Of a stretch of 64,000 nucleotides of DNA, positions 37,301 to 48,300 are shown piece by piece. The stretch spans positions 201,942-265,941 of the forward strand of contig NZ_LPNO01000006.1 in the NCBI RefSeq assembly GCF_001952855.1. Direction: 5' to 3'. The stretch is from Pseudomonas sp. ATCC PTA-122608. GTDB lineage: Bacteria; Pseudomonadota; Gammaproteobacteria; Pseudomonadales; Pseudomonadaceae. Both the position numbers and the translations under genes were made by a program. Every line of letters starts with the position of its first letter. Positions within the stretch are counted from its first letter, which is position 1. Below the pieces are notes generated by a model. The model ran no database searches. It had not been told where the DNA came from and saw only the letters and a program-made list of their open reading frames with translations.

Positions 37301-40300
37301 GCCAGATCGAAGCCCTGGTGCAACTCATCCGCCAGCTCGGCAGCCAGTTTGCTTTCGTAATCGGCACTGTCGACGTGCTGCCAATCGTAGAAACGAATGG
37401 CCGGCTCCGGTCGCCTGTGAACGATCTGCACCATGCGCTCGCTGACATCCCAGCAGAATGAGGTACGCAGTACTTCGTGGCGTCCGACGACGAGCTTCCA
37501 GGCCTGCATAAAGGCCGGCACGTCAATGCCGTGCTCCACCAGGTAGCAGTACTGCATCATGTAAATGCCCGAACCGGGCTCCAGCAAGGTGTGCAATAAC
37601 AGACCTTCCTGCATCGGCGACAGCGGGTAAATGTCCTCGATGTCCCGCGCAGCCACCGGCAGGCGGTCCAGTTGCTGCTGGGTCAGGCCGGCCAACGGGA
37701 AGTCCCCCGGCGTGACACCTTGGCTGGTCTCGTCAAGACAGTGTTCGATCACCTCCTTGAGTGCCTGCTCGTAGGCACTGGCCAGGCGCTGCACCGTGTC
37801 CTCGCGGAACATCTCGCGGCTGAAGGTCCAATCCAGGGTCAGCTCGCCGTCATACACCTGGCCGTTGATGCTCAGCCAGTTACCCAGCGGCGCATCGTCG
37901 CTCTGACGCTTGCCGGTGCCTTCGCTGGCCGGTACGAACAGAGCGCCCTGGTCCCGGGCGAAACTGCCGTCGAACTGCCCGAGGTAATTGAACGTCACCC
38001 GGGCTTCGGGCAGCGCACGCAGTTGAGCGGCAAACGCCTCGGCACCGAGGTAACGCAGCACGCCGTAGCCGATCCCCTTGTTGGGCACCTGCCACAGTTG
38101 CTGCTTGATGTGTTTGATGCTCTCGCCAACCGAGGCCTGGGGTGTGAGCTTGACCGGGAACAAACTGGTGAACCAACCGACGGTGCGGCTCAGGTCGATG
38201 TCGTCGAACAGGTCTTCGCGACCATGACCTTCCAGGGCAATGCTCACCGCCGGCTGCCCGCTCCACTGGCACAGCACGCGGGCCAGGGCAGTCAACAACA
38301 AGTCGTTGACCTGGGTGCGATACGCCACGGGCGCCAACTTGAGGAGTTTGTGGGTCAGGTCCTTGTCCAGGCGTGAAGAGACGTTGGCGGCCTGACGATT
38401 GGTCAGCGCACCGTCGACGAAGTCACACGGCAACGCCGCGCTCCCCTGATCCAGCGCGTTGAGCCAATAATCACGTTCAGCCGCCAGGGCTTCATCGCCG
38501 GCATAGCGCTGCAGATTCGCGGCCCACAGTTTGAGTGAACTGGTCTTGGCGTCCAGGGTGATGGCGACGCCCTGGTCAGCCTGTCGATAGGCGGTTTGCA
38601 GGTCCTCCAGCAGCACGCGCCAGGAAACACCGTCCACCACCAGATGGTGAATCACCAGCAGCACACGTTGCTGGCCGTCCGGCAGATCGAACAGCACCGC
38701 ACGCACCAACTGGCCCTCGTTCAGGTCGAGGCTGCCTTGGGCTTCATCGGCTGCATTGGGCAGGTGCGCAAGGTCATCCAGGGTGTTTTGCCAAAGGATG
38801 GGCTGAGGCGCACGGGCCCGGAGTTCCGCACGCCATTGGCCTTGCTGCTCGCTGAAACTCATGCGCAACGCATCATGGGCCTGCACCAGCGCTTGCAATG
38901 CGGCTTCCAGGGCAGCCGGGGCCATGCGTTCGGCGAGGGTCAACAGCACTGACTGGTTCCAGCGCTGCCGCTGATCGACAGGCGTCTGGAAAAACCGCGC
39001 CTGAATCGGCAACAACGGGACCCTGCCATTTGCTTCCTGCACCGGCTGTGGTGCCGTGGTGCGAGGTTTTTCCTCAACCCGTTTGGCCACTTGCGCCAAC
39101 AGACCAACGGTCTGCTTTTCGAACAGTTGCTTAGGGGTGATCTTGATGCCCTGGCGTTTGGCCCGGGCAATGATTTGCAAGCTGAGGATTGAATCGCCGC
39201 CCAACGCGAAGAAGTTATCCGTGGTGCCCACCTGCTCAAGCTTGAGCACATCGGCCCACACACTCGCGAGCTTCTCTTCAATCTCGCCCACCGGTGCCAC
39301 GTACTCGCGACTGACCACTTCAGGCTGGGGCAAGGCACGCTTGTCGAGCTTGCCATTGAGGGTCAGCGGCAAGCGCTCGAGCAGCAGGATATGGGCCGGG
39401 ACCATGTAGTCCGGCAAGCGTGCCTGCAACTGCGGGGCCAGTGTTGCAGCATTGATGTCGGGGGCCGCCACGCAGTAAGCCACCAGTTGCAGACGGCTCG
39501 GATCACTTTCCAGGGCTTGCGCCAGGACCACCGCATCCTGCACACCCTCGAGGGTGCGTAACAGCTCGGCAATTTCCCCAGGCTCAACCCGGTAACCGCG
39601 AATTTTGACTTGCTCATCGGCACGGCCCAAAAACTCCACCCGGCCCTGTTCGACCCGTGCCCGGTCGCCTGCCCGATACAGGCGCTCGCCGTGACGCGCC
39701 TGCGGGTCTGGTACAAAACGCTCGGCGGTCAGTGCCGCGCGGCCCAGGTAACCCTGGGCAACGCCCTGCCCGCCCAGGTACAACTCACCCGCCACCCGTT
39801 CAGGCACGGGGTTCAACCCGCTATCCAGCACCCGCACCCGGCTGTTGGCCAGCGGCCGGCCCACCGGCACGGTGCGATAACCCTCGAGGTTTTCCAGCAC
39901 TTCATGACTGAGTATCCCCACGGTGGTTTCCGTTGGCCCGTAATGGTTGACCACGCGGCAATCCGGATGCAGTTGACGCACCTTGTCGACCAATGACCAA
40001 GGGCACGCCTCGCCACCGACAATCAGCAGGCGCCGAGGCAGCACAGCGCCCGCGTCGGCGGCCTGCAGCAGCCCCTGCAAGTGACTGGGCACAATTTTCA
40101 GCACATCCACCTGATGCTCGTTCATGTAGCTGGCAAAACTGTCCGGGTCGAAAGCATGGTCCTTGGTCAGCAGGTGCAACAACCGGCCGCTGGCCAATGC
40201 GCCAAACAGCATGGTGTGACCCAAATCCGCCGCCACGGTCGATGCCATGGCCATGCTCGCCCCCGCCGGTACCTGCAAGCGCTCCAGGACACCTTGCACA

Positions 40301-42303
40301 TAGTTGGCCAGCATTTGGTGGCTGAGTACCACGCCCTTGGGTTGGCCGGTGGAGCCCGAGGTGTAGATCACATAGGCGGTATGCTGGGGCAATACGTCGC
40401 TGCTCACGGCCGCGTCATCGCAGTGACTCCAGATAGCCGGTTCAAAGGCCAGTACCGGGCAGGCGTCCAGTTGCCCCAACAGCTCATCGCCAGAAGGACG
40501 AATCAGCAAGGCCGCAGCGCTGTCGACCAATAGCGTTTGCAGGCGTTCGGTTGGCTGGGCGCCGTCCAGCGGCAAAAAGGCCGCCCCGGTTTTCAGCACC
40601 GCAAGAATGCTGATGACCCACTCAACAGAGCGCTCCTGGCACAAGGCAATCAGGCTGCCGGCGCCGATCTGCTGCTGACGCAGGTAAGCCGCCAACTGGT
40701 TCGACTGGCGCTCCAGCTGAGGGTAAGTGAGCATTTGCTTGCCACACCGCACCGCTGGCGTGTCACCCGCCATTTCCAGCGATTGCTGCCACAGGCTGAG
40801 AAAATCGGTGTGCGCAAACGCGAGCACGTCACCTTCCAGGGAAGCCGGGGCGGCGTGTGGATGGTCGAGCAAGCGACTGTCCGGGGCCCGTGCCAATTGC
40901 TGCAGCAACTGCTGCAATGACTGGGCGATACGCGCAATGGTCGGCGCTTCGAACAGGTCTGTGGCGTAAGTGAACCAGGCTTCGATACCGTTCGGGCTAT
41001 CGCTGAAGTCAAACGCCAGGTCAAAACGTGCGTCAGCACCGCTCAAGGGGAACTCTTCGACGCTCAACCCGCTCAGCGTCTTGCGCGCGCCTGCGCTGCT
41101 GGCTTCGCCCGCGACGTTTTGGTTGAGCTTGAACTGGAACAGCGGGTTGTGGCTCAGGTTGCGCTCCGGCGCCAGGGCATCCACCAGTTGCTCGAATGGC
41201 AATTCCTGATGGGATTGTGCGCCCCCCACCACGTGTTTTACCTGCTCAAGCAGCGCCTGGAAGGTGGTGTATTCATCGACCTGAACCCGCATGACCTGGG
41301 TGTTGATGAAGAAGCCGATCAGCCCCTCCAGGTCCTTGCGATTGCGCCCGGCGTTCGGCACGCCGATGCGGATATCTGACTGCCCGCTGTAACGCGACAG
41401 CACCACGGCCAATGCCGAGAGCATCAGCATGAACAGGGTCTGGCCGTTTTTCTGCGCCAGCGCCTTGAGGCTTGCCGACAAGGCCGGCGCAATATCCGCC
41501 CGCAGCACCGCGCCCTTGTAGCTGGCCTGGGCTGGACGCGGATGGTCCAGAGGCAACTCAAGCACCGGTTGCTCACTGCCCAGTTGCTGTTGCCAATACT
41601 GCAACTGACGCTCGCCCTCGCCCGCTTCCAGCCAGGCGCGCTGCCAGATGGCGTAGTCGGCGTATTGGATCGGCAACGGCGGCAGGTTTATCGCCTGCCC
41701 GGTCACCAGGCTGTCATAGCACTGCACGAAGGTCTCGACCATCAGTTCGCTGGACCAGCCGTCACTGACGATATGGTGCATGCACACCGTCAACACATGC
41801 TCGTGCGCCTCCAGGCGGAACAGTTTGACCCGCAGCAGCGGGTCGTTGAGCAGGTCGAACGGACGGCTCAGCTCCTGCTTGACCAGGCTGTCGAGCGTTG
41901 CACGGTCGTCCACAGCTTCGTGTTCCAGGACAACGCTTGGGTGTTCGAGGATCTCCTGGTAAAACTCGCCGTCCTGAGAGACCAGGCGCGTCCGCAGGGT
42001 TTCGTGGCGCTGCACCAGTTGGCTTAACGCCTGGTTCAACGCGTCGAGGCTCAGCTCGCCCTTGAGGCTCACGGCCATCGGGATGTTGTAGAAGGAGCTG
42101 TCGGGTTCCAGTTGCCACAGGAACATCATGCGCTGTTGCGCATACGACAGCGGGATGCGTGCCACGTCATGACGGGTAGCCGCAATCGGCAACAGCTTGA
42201 AGCTCTGGCCGGTGGCCTGCATTTTTTCCAGGATCTGGCGGCGCTGCTCCAGTGGCAGGCCAACGAAGCGCTTGGCAATCCGTTCAGCTGTAGTCTTATC
42301 CAT
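34387..42303 (-). CDS. pvdJ: Pyoverdine NRPS, two modules with one epimerase domain
   Basis: A 2638-residue NRPS: C (about 45-480), A (500-985), T (1000-1065, GGDSI), E (about 1085-1520, HHLVVDGVS), C of D-donor type (about 1540-1970, IYPLSPMQEG), A (2000-2500), T (2535-2600, GGHSL). Code of A1 is DLTKIGHVGK (Asp), giving D-Asp after the E domain. A2 reads DIWELTADDK; I do not recognise it with certainty, but the Glu and two Asp lining the pocket suit an amino side chain such as diaminobutyrate. The ATG at 42303 has GGAGG seven bases upstream; a TTG six bases earlier overlaps the upstream stop and lacks spacing. The C domain before A2 has HHVLLDAW, with Ala instead of the usual Gly. Confidence 0.92.
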   Translation of the reverse strand: MDKTTAERIAKRFVGLPLEQRRQILEKMQATGQSFKLLPIAATRHDVARIPLSYAQQRMMFLWQLEPDSSFYNIPMAVSLKGELSLDALNQALSQLVQRHETLRTRLVSQDGEFYQEILEHPSVVLEHEAVDDRATLDSLVKQELSRPFDLLNDPLLRVKLFRLEAHEHVLTVCMHHIVSDGWSSELMVETFVQCYDSLVTGQAINLPPLPIQYADYAIWQRAWLEAGEGERQLQYWQQQLGSEQPVLELPLDHPRPAQASYKGAVLRADIAPALSASLKALAQKNGQTLFMLMLSALAVVLSRYSGQSDIRIGVPNAGRNRKDLEGLIGFFINTQVMRVQVDEYTTFQALLEQVKHVVGGAQSHQELPFEQLVDALAPERNLSHNPLFQFKLNQNVAGEASSAGARKTLSGLSVEEFPLSGADARFDLAFDFSDSPNGIEAWFTYATDLFEAPTIARIAQSLQQLLQQLARAPDSRLLDHPHAAPASLEGDVLAFAHTDFLSLWQQSLEMAGDTPAVRCGKQMLTYPQLERQSNQLAAYLRQQQIGAGSLIALCQERSVEWVISILAVLKTGAAFLPLDGAQPTERLQTLLVDSAAALLIRPSGDELLGQLDACPVLAFEPAIWSHCDDAAVSSDVLPQHTAYVIYTSGSTGQPKGVVLSHQMLANYVQGVLERLQVPAGASMAMASTVAADLGHTMLFGALASGRLLHLLTKDHAFDPDSFASYMNEHQVDVLKIVPSHLQGLLQAADAGAVLPRRLLIVGGEACPWSLVDKVRQLHPDCRVVNHYGPTETTVGILSHEVLENLEGYRTVPVGRPLANSRVRVLDSGLNPVPERVAGELYLGGQGVAQGYLGRAALTAERFVPDPQARHGERLYRAGDRARVEQGRVEFLGRADEQVKIRGYRVEPGEIAELLRTLEGVQDAVVLAQALESDPSRLQLVAYCVAAPDINAATLAPQLQARLPDYMVPAHILLLERLPLTLNGKLDKRALPQPEVVSREYVAPVGEIEEKLASVWADVLKLEQVGTTDNFFALGGDSILSLQIIARAKRQGIKITPKQLFEKQTVGLLAQVAKRVEEKPRTTAPQPVQEANGRVPLLPIQARFFQTPVDQRQRWNQSVLLTLAERMAPAALEAALQALVQAHDALRMSFSEQQGQWRAELRARAPQPILWQNTLDDLAHLPNAADEAQGSLDLNEGQLVRAVLFDLPDGQQRVLLVIHHLVVDGVSWRVLLEDLQTAYRQADQGVAITLDAKTSSLKLWAANLQRYAGDEALAAERDYWLNALDQGSAALPCDFVDGALTNRQAANVSSRLDKDLTHKLLKLAPVAYRTQVNDLLLTALARVLCQWSGQPAVSIALEGHGREDLFDDIDLSRTVGWFTSLFPVKLTPQASVGESIKHIKQQLWQVPNKGIGYGVLRYLGAEAFAAQLRALPEARVTFNYLGQFDGSFARDQGALFVPASEGTGKRQSDDAPLGNWLSINGQVYDGELTLDWTFSREMFREDTVQRLASAYEQALKEVIEHCLDETSQGVTPGDFPLAGLTQQQLDRLPVAARDIEDIYPLSPMQEGLLLHTLLEPGSGIYMMQYCYLVEHGIDVPAFMQAWKLVVGRHEVLRTSFCWDVSERMVQIVHRRPEPAIRFYDWQHVDSADYESKLAAELADELHQGFDLAREVPFRLRLIQLAPERFGFVFSNHHVLLDAWCRMGIVDEFFKIYDGLLKGVPVQLPVPSRYRDFIALLEGWDQGASKQFWTDNLRGFERPTPLPFDHTVNREQGEATVDDRIVYFSREQSAALAQKAQSAQLTVNTLVQGAWAMLLQRYSGERDVLFGITVAGRPIEFPEMQATVGLFINSIPLRVAVPGAESTQSARAWLQSLFEHNLGLREHEHLPLVTVQGCSEVGAGQPLFDSLFVFENAPVESSVGVQAASMKVQAGTSRTHTNYPITVVVYPGEVLGLHLSYDQRLFDAATIETLLADFQATLLALAEGLDQPFHQLPGLSHSVSEVDQLPASLNEGYARLFGATVADNRQRIAASCQGRSWTYDQLDVQSTQLARVLQSAGVEADGLVAVLGERDLPLLGMVIGTFKAGAGYLSLDPNLPLKRLTDVLGLSRASVLVCDSACHTLARQLLEGLEQPPALLVWEQVQAQPPLTNPLRALPMDAGRLLAYVIFTSGSTGVPKGVMVEQAGMLNNQLSKIPYLGLSAADVIAQTASQSFDISVWQLLTATLCGARVQIIPDAIAQDPQQLLEHARTTGVSVLECVPAMIQAVLELPAVALPALRYLLTTGEAMPPALAARWLERYPQIELINAYGPAECSDDVALYRVREPAGQTHLPIGTRTDHNRLYVLNDLLEPMPARATGELHIAGVGVGRGYLGDPVRTALSFVPDPFSIHPGGRLYRSGDLARQQPGSEVLEYIGRADFQVKIRGYRIELGEIEARLQAHEALLGVVVVDVEGVGGKQLVAYCVPRDPALIEAGPQVLGELRTALAEHVRASLPGYMVPAQWVMLPALPLTANGKLDRKALPQPSVSQLQADYIAPVTELEQQMAAIWADVLKVPQAGLGDNFFELGGHSLLVVQVVVRVREQLSIEVSLRELFEHPTLAAFSKVAAGKQDQSQTIHSELAKSLEALKRLTTEEIDELTS

Positions 42304-42305
42304 GT

Positions 42306-45300
42306 TCAAGCCTCCGTCATTTCGTTCATCAGTTGCTCGATATCGGACAAGCCCGCTTCAGTCAGCGATTGGCCGGCACTTTCCAGGGTTCGTGAAAACT
42401 CACTCAAGACAGGTGTCTCGAAGATCTGGCGAATTGGCATATCGATGCCCAGTTGGGTGTTGATTCGGGAAATCGCCTGGGCCGCCAGCAAGGAGTGGCC
42501 GCCCAGCTCAAAGAAGTTGTCGTGCATGCCGACCCGCTCGATGCGCAGCACCGTGGCCCAGATGTCACACAGTTGTTGCTCAAGCTCCGTGGCCGGGGCC
42601 ACGTAATGGGCCTGCATCTGACGGGCATCCGGGGCCGGCAAGGCCTTGCGGTCGAGCTTGCCGTTGGGGGTCAGGGGCAGCTCGGCCATCCACATCAGGT
42701 GCGCGGGCACCATGTAGTCCGGCAGGCTGCTTCTCAAGTCCTCGCGAATGCGCCCCAGCAACGCGGCCTGGACCTCGGCGTCGGCATGCAGGATGGCCGC
42801 ATCGGTCGGCACCAGGTAGCCCACCAGTTGCTTGCCGAGCACGCCATCGATATCGATGACCAAGGCGTCGCCCAGCGCCGGGTGCTCCAACAGCCGCGCA
42901 CTGATTTCCCCGAGTTCGATGCGAAAGCCACGAATCTTCACCTGATGATCAATGCGGCCGACGTATTCGATTACGCCGTCTTCAACGTAGCGTGCCAGGT
43001 CGCCCGTGCGGTACAGGCGACCTCCAGGATGTTCGCTGAACGGGTCGGGGATAAAACGTTCCGCCGTCAGCGCAGGGCGATGGTGGTAGCCGCGCGCCAA
43101 CAGGCCGCCGCCGATCTGCAGCTCACCAATAGCGCCGGGAGCGGTCAGGGCCGCACCGTTATCCAACAGGTAAATCGAGCGCCCGCCCAAGGCCTTGCCG
43201 ATAGGCATCAACGCCGGCGGTGCCGAACTGTCTGGCGCCGCGAACGCCGTGCAGTCATGAGCGGTGACAGTAACGGTGGCTTCGGTCGGCCCATAGGTAT
43301 TGAGCAACCGTACATGGCCCAGGCCTGCCTGTTTCCACGCCACGACACCCTCCGGCGGCATGGCTTCGCCACCTGCGTGCAACTGGTGCAGGCGCCCGTA
43401 ATCGCGCGGCCCCTTGGCGGCGAAGTCCTTGGCCAACATGAACCAGTAGGCAGTGGTCAGGTCGACCACGCTGATGTCCTTGTCGATCAATTCACGGTAG
43501 AACGTTCCGCTGTCCCACAACGCCGGCCCGCGTATCACCACCGAGGCGCCGCACGTGAGTGCGGGGTACAACTGCTCGACAAACCCATCGAAGTTGAAGG
43601 TGGCGAATTGCAGGATCCGGTCGCTCGCCGACAGGTTGAAGAACCCCAGCGATACCTGGGCGTGCAGGCTCAGGGAGCCCTGATTAATCGCCACGCCCTT
43701 GGGCCGCCCGGTGGAACCCGAGGTGTACATCACATACGCCAGGGACTGCGGGTCAACAGGCACGGCCAGGTTGTCGGCGCTGTAGGCGGCGAGCCAGTCG
43801 TCCGGCTGGTCGAGGCACAGGCTGGGCAGCCCCGGCGGAATCGGCAGCCGGGACTGCAGGGCCGTCTGGGTCAGCAGCAGGACAATCGCGCTGTCTTCCA
43901 TCATGTAGGCCAGGCGCTCACGGGGATAGTCCGGGTCCAGCGGTACGTAGGCGCCGCCGGCCTTGAGGATGGCCAGCAGGCCGATCACCATGTCCAGGCT
44001 GCGCTCAACGGCAACCCCAACCAACACTTCCGGCCCCACACCCAGTTCACGCAGCTTATGGGCCAGGCGGTTGGCCTGGCGATTCAGCTCGGCGTAGCTC
44101 AGTTGCTCATCACCCATCAGCAGCGCCGGTGCCTGGGGCTGCTCGTGCACACGCGCTTCGAACAGGCGCGCCACGGCGGTATCGGCCAAGTGGGTGGTCT
44201 GTGCACCCTGGCACCAGTCGCGCTCAAGGCGTACCTGCTCCTGCGGCGAGAACAACGGTAACCGGTCGACGCTCACTTGGGGTTGTGCAGCCAGGGCGTG
44301 CAACAGGTTCAACCAATGTTCGGCCATGCGTTCGATGCGGGCGTGGTCAAACAGGTCGCTGGCGTACACAAACGTCGCCAGTACACCATCCGAACGCTCC
44401 ACGGTATCGAGCGACAAATCAAACTGCGAGGTGCCTTCGATCAAGTCGAGTTCCTGCACATCCGCACCGATCAGGCTCTGCCCGGTGACCTGTTCGCCCA
44501 GGTCACGCATGTGGTTGTACATCACCTGGAACAACGGGTTATGGCCAAGGCCACGCTCCGGCGCCAACTCCTCCACCAGCACGTCGAAGGGGATGTCTTT
44601 GTTGGCCTGGGCCTGCAGGCTGGTTTCCTTGACCTGGGCCAGTAGCTGATTGAAGGTCGCGGTAAAATCCACCCCGACCCGCACCACCAGGGTGTTGACG
44701 AAAAAGCCAATCAGGCCTTCCAGTTCCAGGCGGTTGCGGTTGGTCACCGGCACACCGACGTTGATCTTTTCAGTGGCACTGTAACGCGCCAGCAGCAAGC
44801 CGAAAGAAGCCAGGAAAATGTGGAACAAGGTGGCATTGGCGCTCACCGCCAAGCGGCGCAAACCGGCCGCCAGCTCAGCGGGCAGGCGCACGTCGATGCG
44901 CCCGCCGCGGTAGCTCTGGACCTGCGGCCGAACGCGGTCGGCGGGCAGCTCCAGCACGCTGAAGTCATCTTCCAGGCGGGCTTTCCAGTAGCCCAGTTGG
45001 GCCTGCATCTGCCCGTCGTTGAGGCGCTCGCGCTGCCACGTGGCATAGTCCGCGTATTGCACAGCCAGCGGCGCAAGCGCGACAGGTGCCTGCCCCGAAA
45101 CCCGGGCGTTGTAGCTGGCGATGCACTCACGCACCATCACACTCATGGACCAGCCATCGGAAACGATGTGGTGCAGCGTCAGCAACAGCAAATGCTCCTC
45201 GGCCCCGACTTGCAGCAGTTTGATACGCAGCAACGGGCCGTTCGCCAGGTCAAAGGGGCGCTGGATCTCCTCCTGCAACTTGAGCTCCAAAGCCTGGCCC

Positions 45301-48300
45301 TGCAACGCACCGATGCATTCCTCGGCGAGGGGCACCGAAAGGCTCGGCAGGACTTTCAGACAGGGCACGCCCTGCTCTTCGACAAACACCGTGCGCAGGC
45401 TTTCATGGCGTGCCACCAGCGCATCGAATGCCGCGCGCAGCGCCAGCTTGTCCAGGGAACCGCTGACTCGCACGGCCATTGGCGTGTTGTAGGCCGAGCT
45501 CTGCGGGTGAATTTTCCAGAACAACCATTGCCGGTGCTGGGCATGAGACACCGCAAGGTTCTGCTGGCGATCAAGGATTCGAAACGGCGCGTCATCCGCG
45601 CCGGCCTGGCCGGTGATCTCGGCGCAGAAACTGCGCAAGTCCTGGGTGTCGAACAGCAATCGCAACGGGATATCCAGCCCCAATTGACGGCGCGCCCGGG
45701 AGACGATTTGCGTGGCCAGCAACGAGTGACCGCCCAGTGCAAAGAAGTTGTCGCCCAACCCCACACGCTCGACCCCTAGCACCTCTGCCCAGATGCTGGC
45801 CATGAGTTTTTCATGGTCGGTGACGGGAGCCTCGTACTGCCGCTCATCACTCGTAGCGCCTGGGGCCGGCAAACGGCTGGCGTCGACCTTACCATTGGCA
45901 GTGAGGGGCATTTCATCAAGAAACACGATCTGCCCAGGGATCATGTGCTCGGGCATAAAGCCCCTGAGAGCCTTTTGCAGCTCGACGCCTGAAGCGTTCA
46001 GGGCCGCCTCATCCTGTGGCGCCTGGCTGGCAACCACGTACGCAACCAGTTGCAGCGCATCGGGCACACCGGTGACCCGGACCAGCGCCTTCCTGACGCC
46101 CGGCAGGTCTTGCAGGCGCTGCTCGACTTCGCCCGGCTCCACCCGATAACCGCGAATTTTCACCTGATGGTCCATGCGCCCGATAAACCGCAAAGCGCCA
46201 GTCGGGTCACGCCGCACAAAGTCGCCGGTACGATACATCCGCGAGCCGGCAGGGCCGTGCGGGTCCGGCACGAAGCGCTCGGCCGTCAGCCCCGGACGAG
46301 CAATGTAACCGCGCGCGAGACCAACGCCCGCGATGTGCAATTCACCCTTGGCGCCGCCGAGTGTTGGCAGCAGGCTCGCGTCCAGTACCTGTACCCGCAC
46401 GCTGTCCAGCGGGTCACCCAAATGAAGCGGTTGCCCGGCGACCAGCGGCGCCGTCAGCGCCCCCACCGTACCTTCGGTCGGCCCGTAGTGATTGATGACC
46501 GCAAGCGCTGGAGAAAACCCGGCAATCCGCGACAGCAAAGCCTCGGAGCAGGCTTCGCCACCGAGAACCAGGCACTCGCGGGGCAACACTGCACCGCTGC
46601 CACTGGCCGAAAGCATGGCGTCCAGGTGCGACGGTACGATCTTCAGCGCATCGATCCGGTGTTCGGTCATGTAGGTCGCAAATGCATCCGCATCCAGCAC
46701 CCGTTCCTTGCTCAACAGGTGCACAGTCTTGCCATTGCACAGCGCACCGTAAAACACCGTGTGCCCAAGGTCCGCAGCCGGGGTGGAAGTCATCGCCAGG
46801 TTCTGGATGTCGGCCATCGGCAAGCGCCGTGAAACAGCCTGCACGTAGTTGACCAGCGCACCATGGGAGACCGCGACCCCCTTGGGCGTGCCAGTGGTGC
46901 CGGAGGTGTAGATGATGTAAGCCAGATTACCCGGCGCAACCTCAACGCAAGGTGCCGTACCCGGCAGATCCGCGATGCGGTCGAAGGCGATCGACTGTAT
47001 GCCCACCGGCAACGTTTGCGCCCAATTCGAGGGGGCGAGGACGTGAACAATGCCCGCATCTTCAAGCATAAAGGCCAGGCGCTGGGCCGGCTGGTCAGGC
47101 TCAAGGGGCACATAGGCTGCACCGCACTTGAGGATCGCCAGCATGCCCACCAGCATGCCCGGTGACCGGTCGGCCACCACACCCACTGCCTGCTCAGGCA
47201 CAACCCCTGCCGCCTGCAACTGCTGCTGCAACTGCCCGGCCTGGCGGTTCAGCTCGCCGTAGCTGATGGTGTGGCCCTCATGGACCGCTGCCACACGCTC
47301 GGGAAAATCCCGGGCAACCTGTTCAATCAGGCTGTGCACGCAGGTGTCCGGCTCGACGGTAAGCCCGTCCTGAGGCCGCAATTGATCACCCAAGGGCCAT
47401 TCACCGATGGGCAGTACGGTTTCCTGCGCCAGGCCCCGCAGCACCTGCACCCAATGCTCAGCCAGACGGGCAATGGTCGCCCGGTCAAACAGGTCGACAG
47501 CAAAGGTAAACGCCGCCTGCAACTGCCCGTCACTTTCAACGGTATCGAGGGCCAGGTCGAAGCGCGCCGTGGTCTTGGGCTGAGGGGATTTTTCCAGCAC
47601 CAGCCCGGAGCGGGTCTTGATGGTCTGGACGTCCGTCACGTTCGCCTGGTGGTTGAACAACACTTGGAACAAAGGACTGTGGGCGGTGCTGCGGTCAAGG
47701 TTGAGCACCTCCACCAGTTTCTCGAACGGCAGGTCCTGAAAGGACTGTGCCTCCAGCGCGCTGGCCTTGACCCGGCGCAACAGCTCAGCCGTATCGATCA
47801 ATGGGTCAATGTGGGTGTGCAGCACTTGGGTATTGATAAAACACCCGATCAACCCCTCGACCTCAGTACGCTGCCGATTGGCAACCGGCACCCCGACGCG
47901 CTGAATGTTTTGCCCGCTGTAGCGGTACAACAACACACTGAAGGAAGCCAGCATCAGCATAAACAGGGTGACATTGTGTTTTCTGGCGACACCCCTCAGT
48001 TGGGCTGCCAATTGCGGATCGATATCCACGGCGTACTGCTCGCCACGATGCCCCGGCACCGCAGGCCGTGGACGGTCGGCCGGTAATTCGAGGACCGGAT
48101 GCTCGTCACCGAGCTTGTCCAGCCAATACGTCAGTTGCCGCGCCTGCTCACCCGCTTCCAGCCAACTGCGCTGCCACAGTGCGTAATCGCGGTACTGAAT
48201 GGGCAAGGCCGGCAAGGTTGCCGTTTCACCCGAACTGGCAGCATCGTAGAGCCGCACCAGTTCATCGATCAGAACCCCCATCGACCAACCGTCGGCGACG

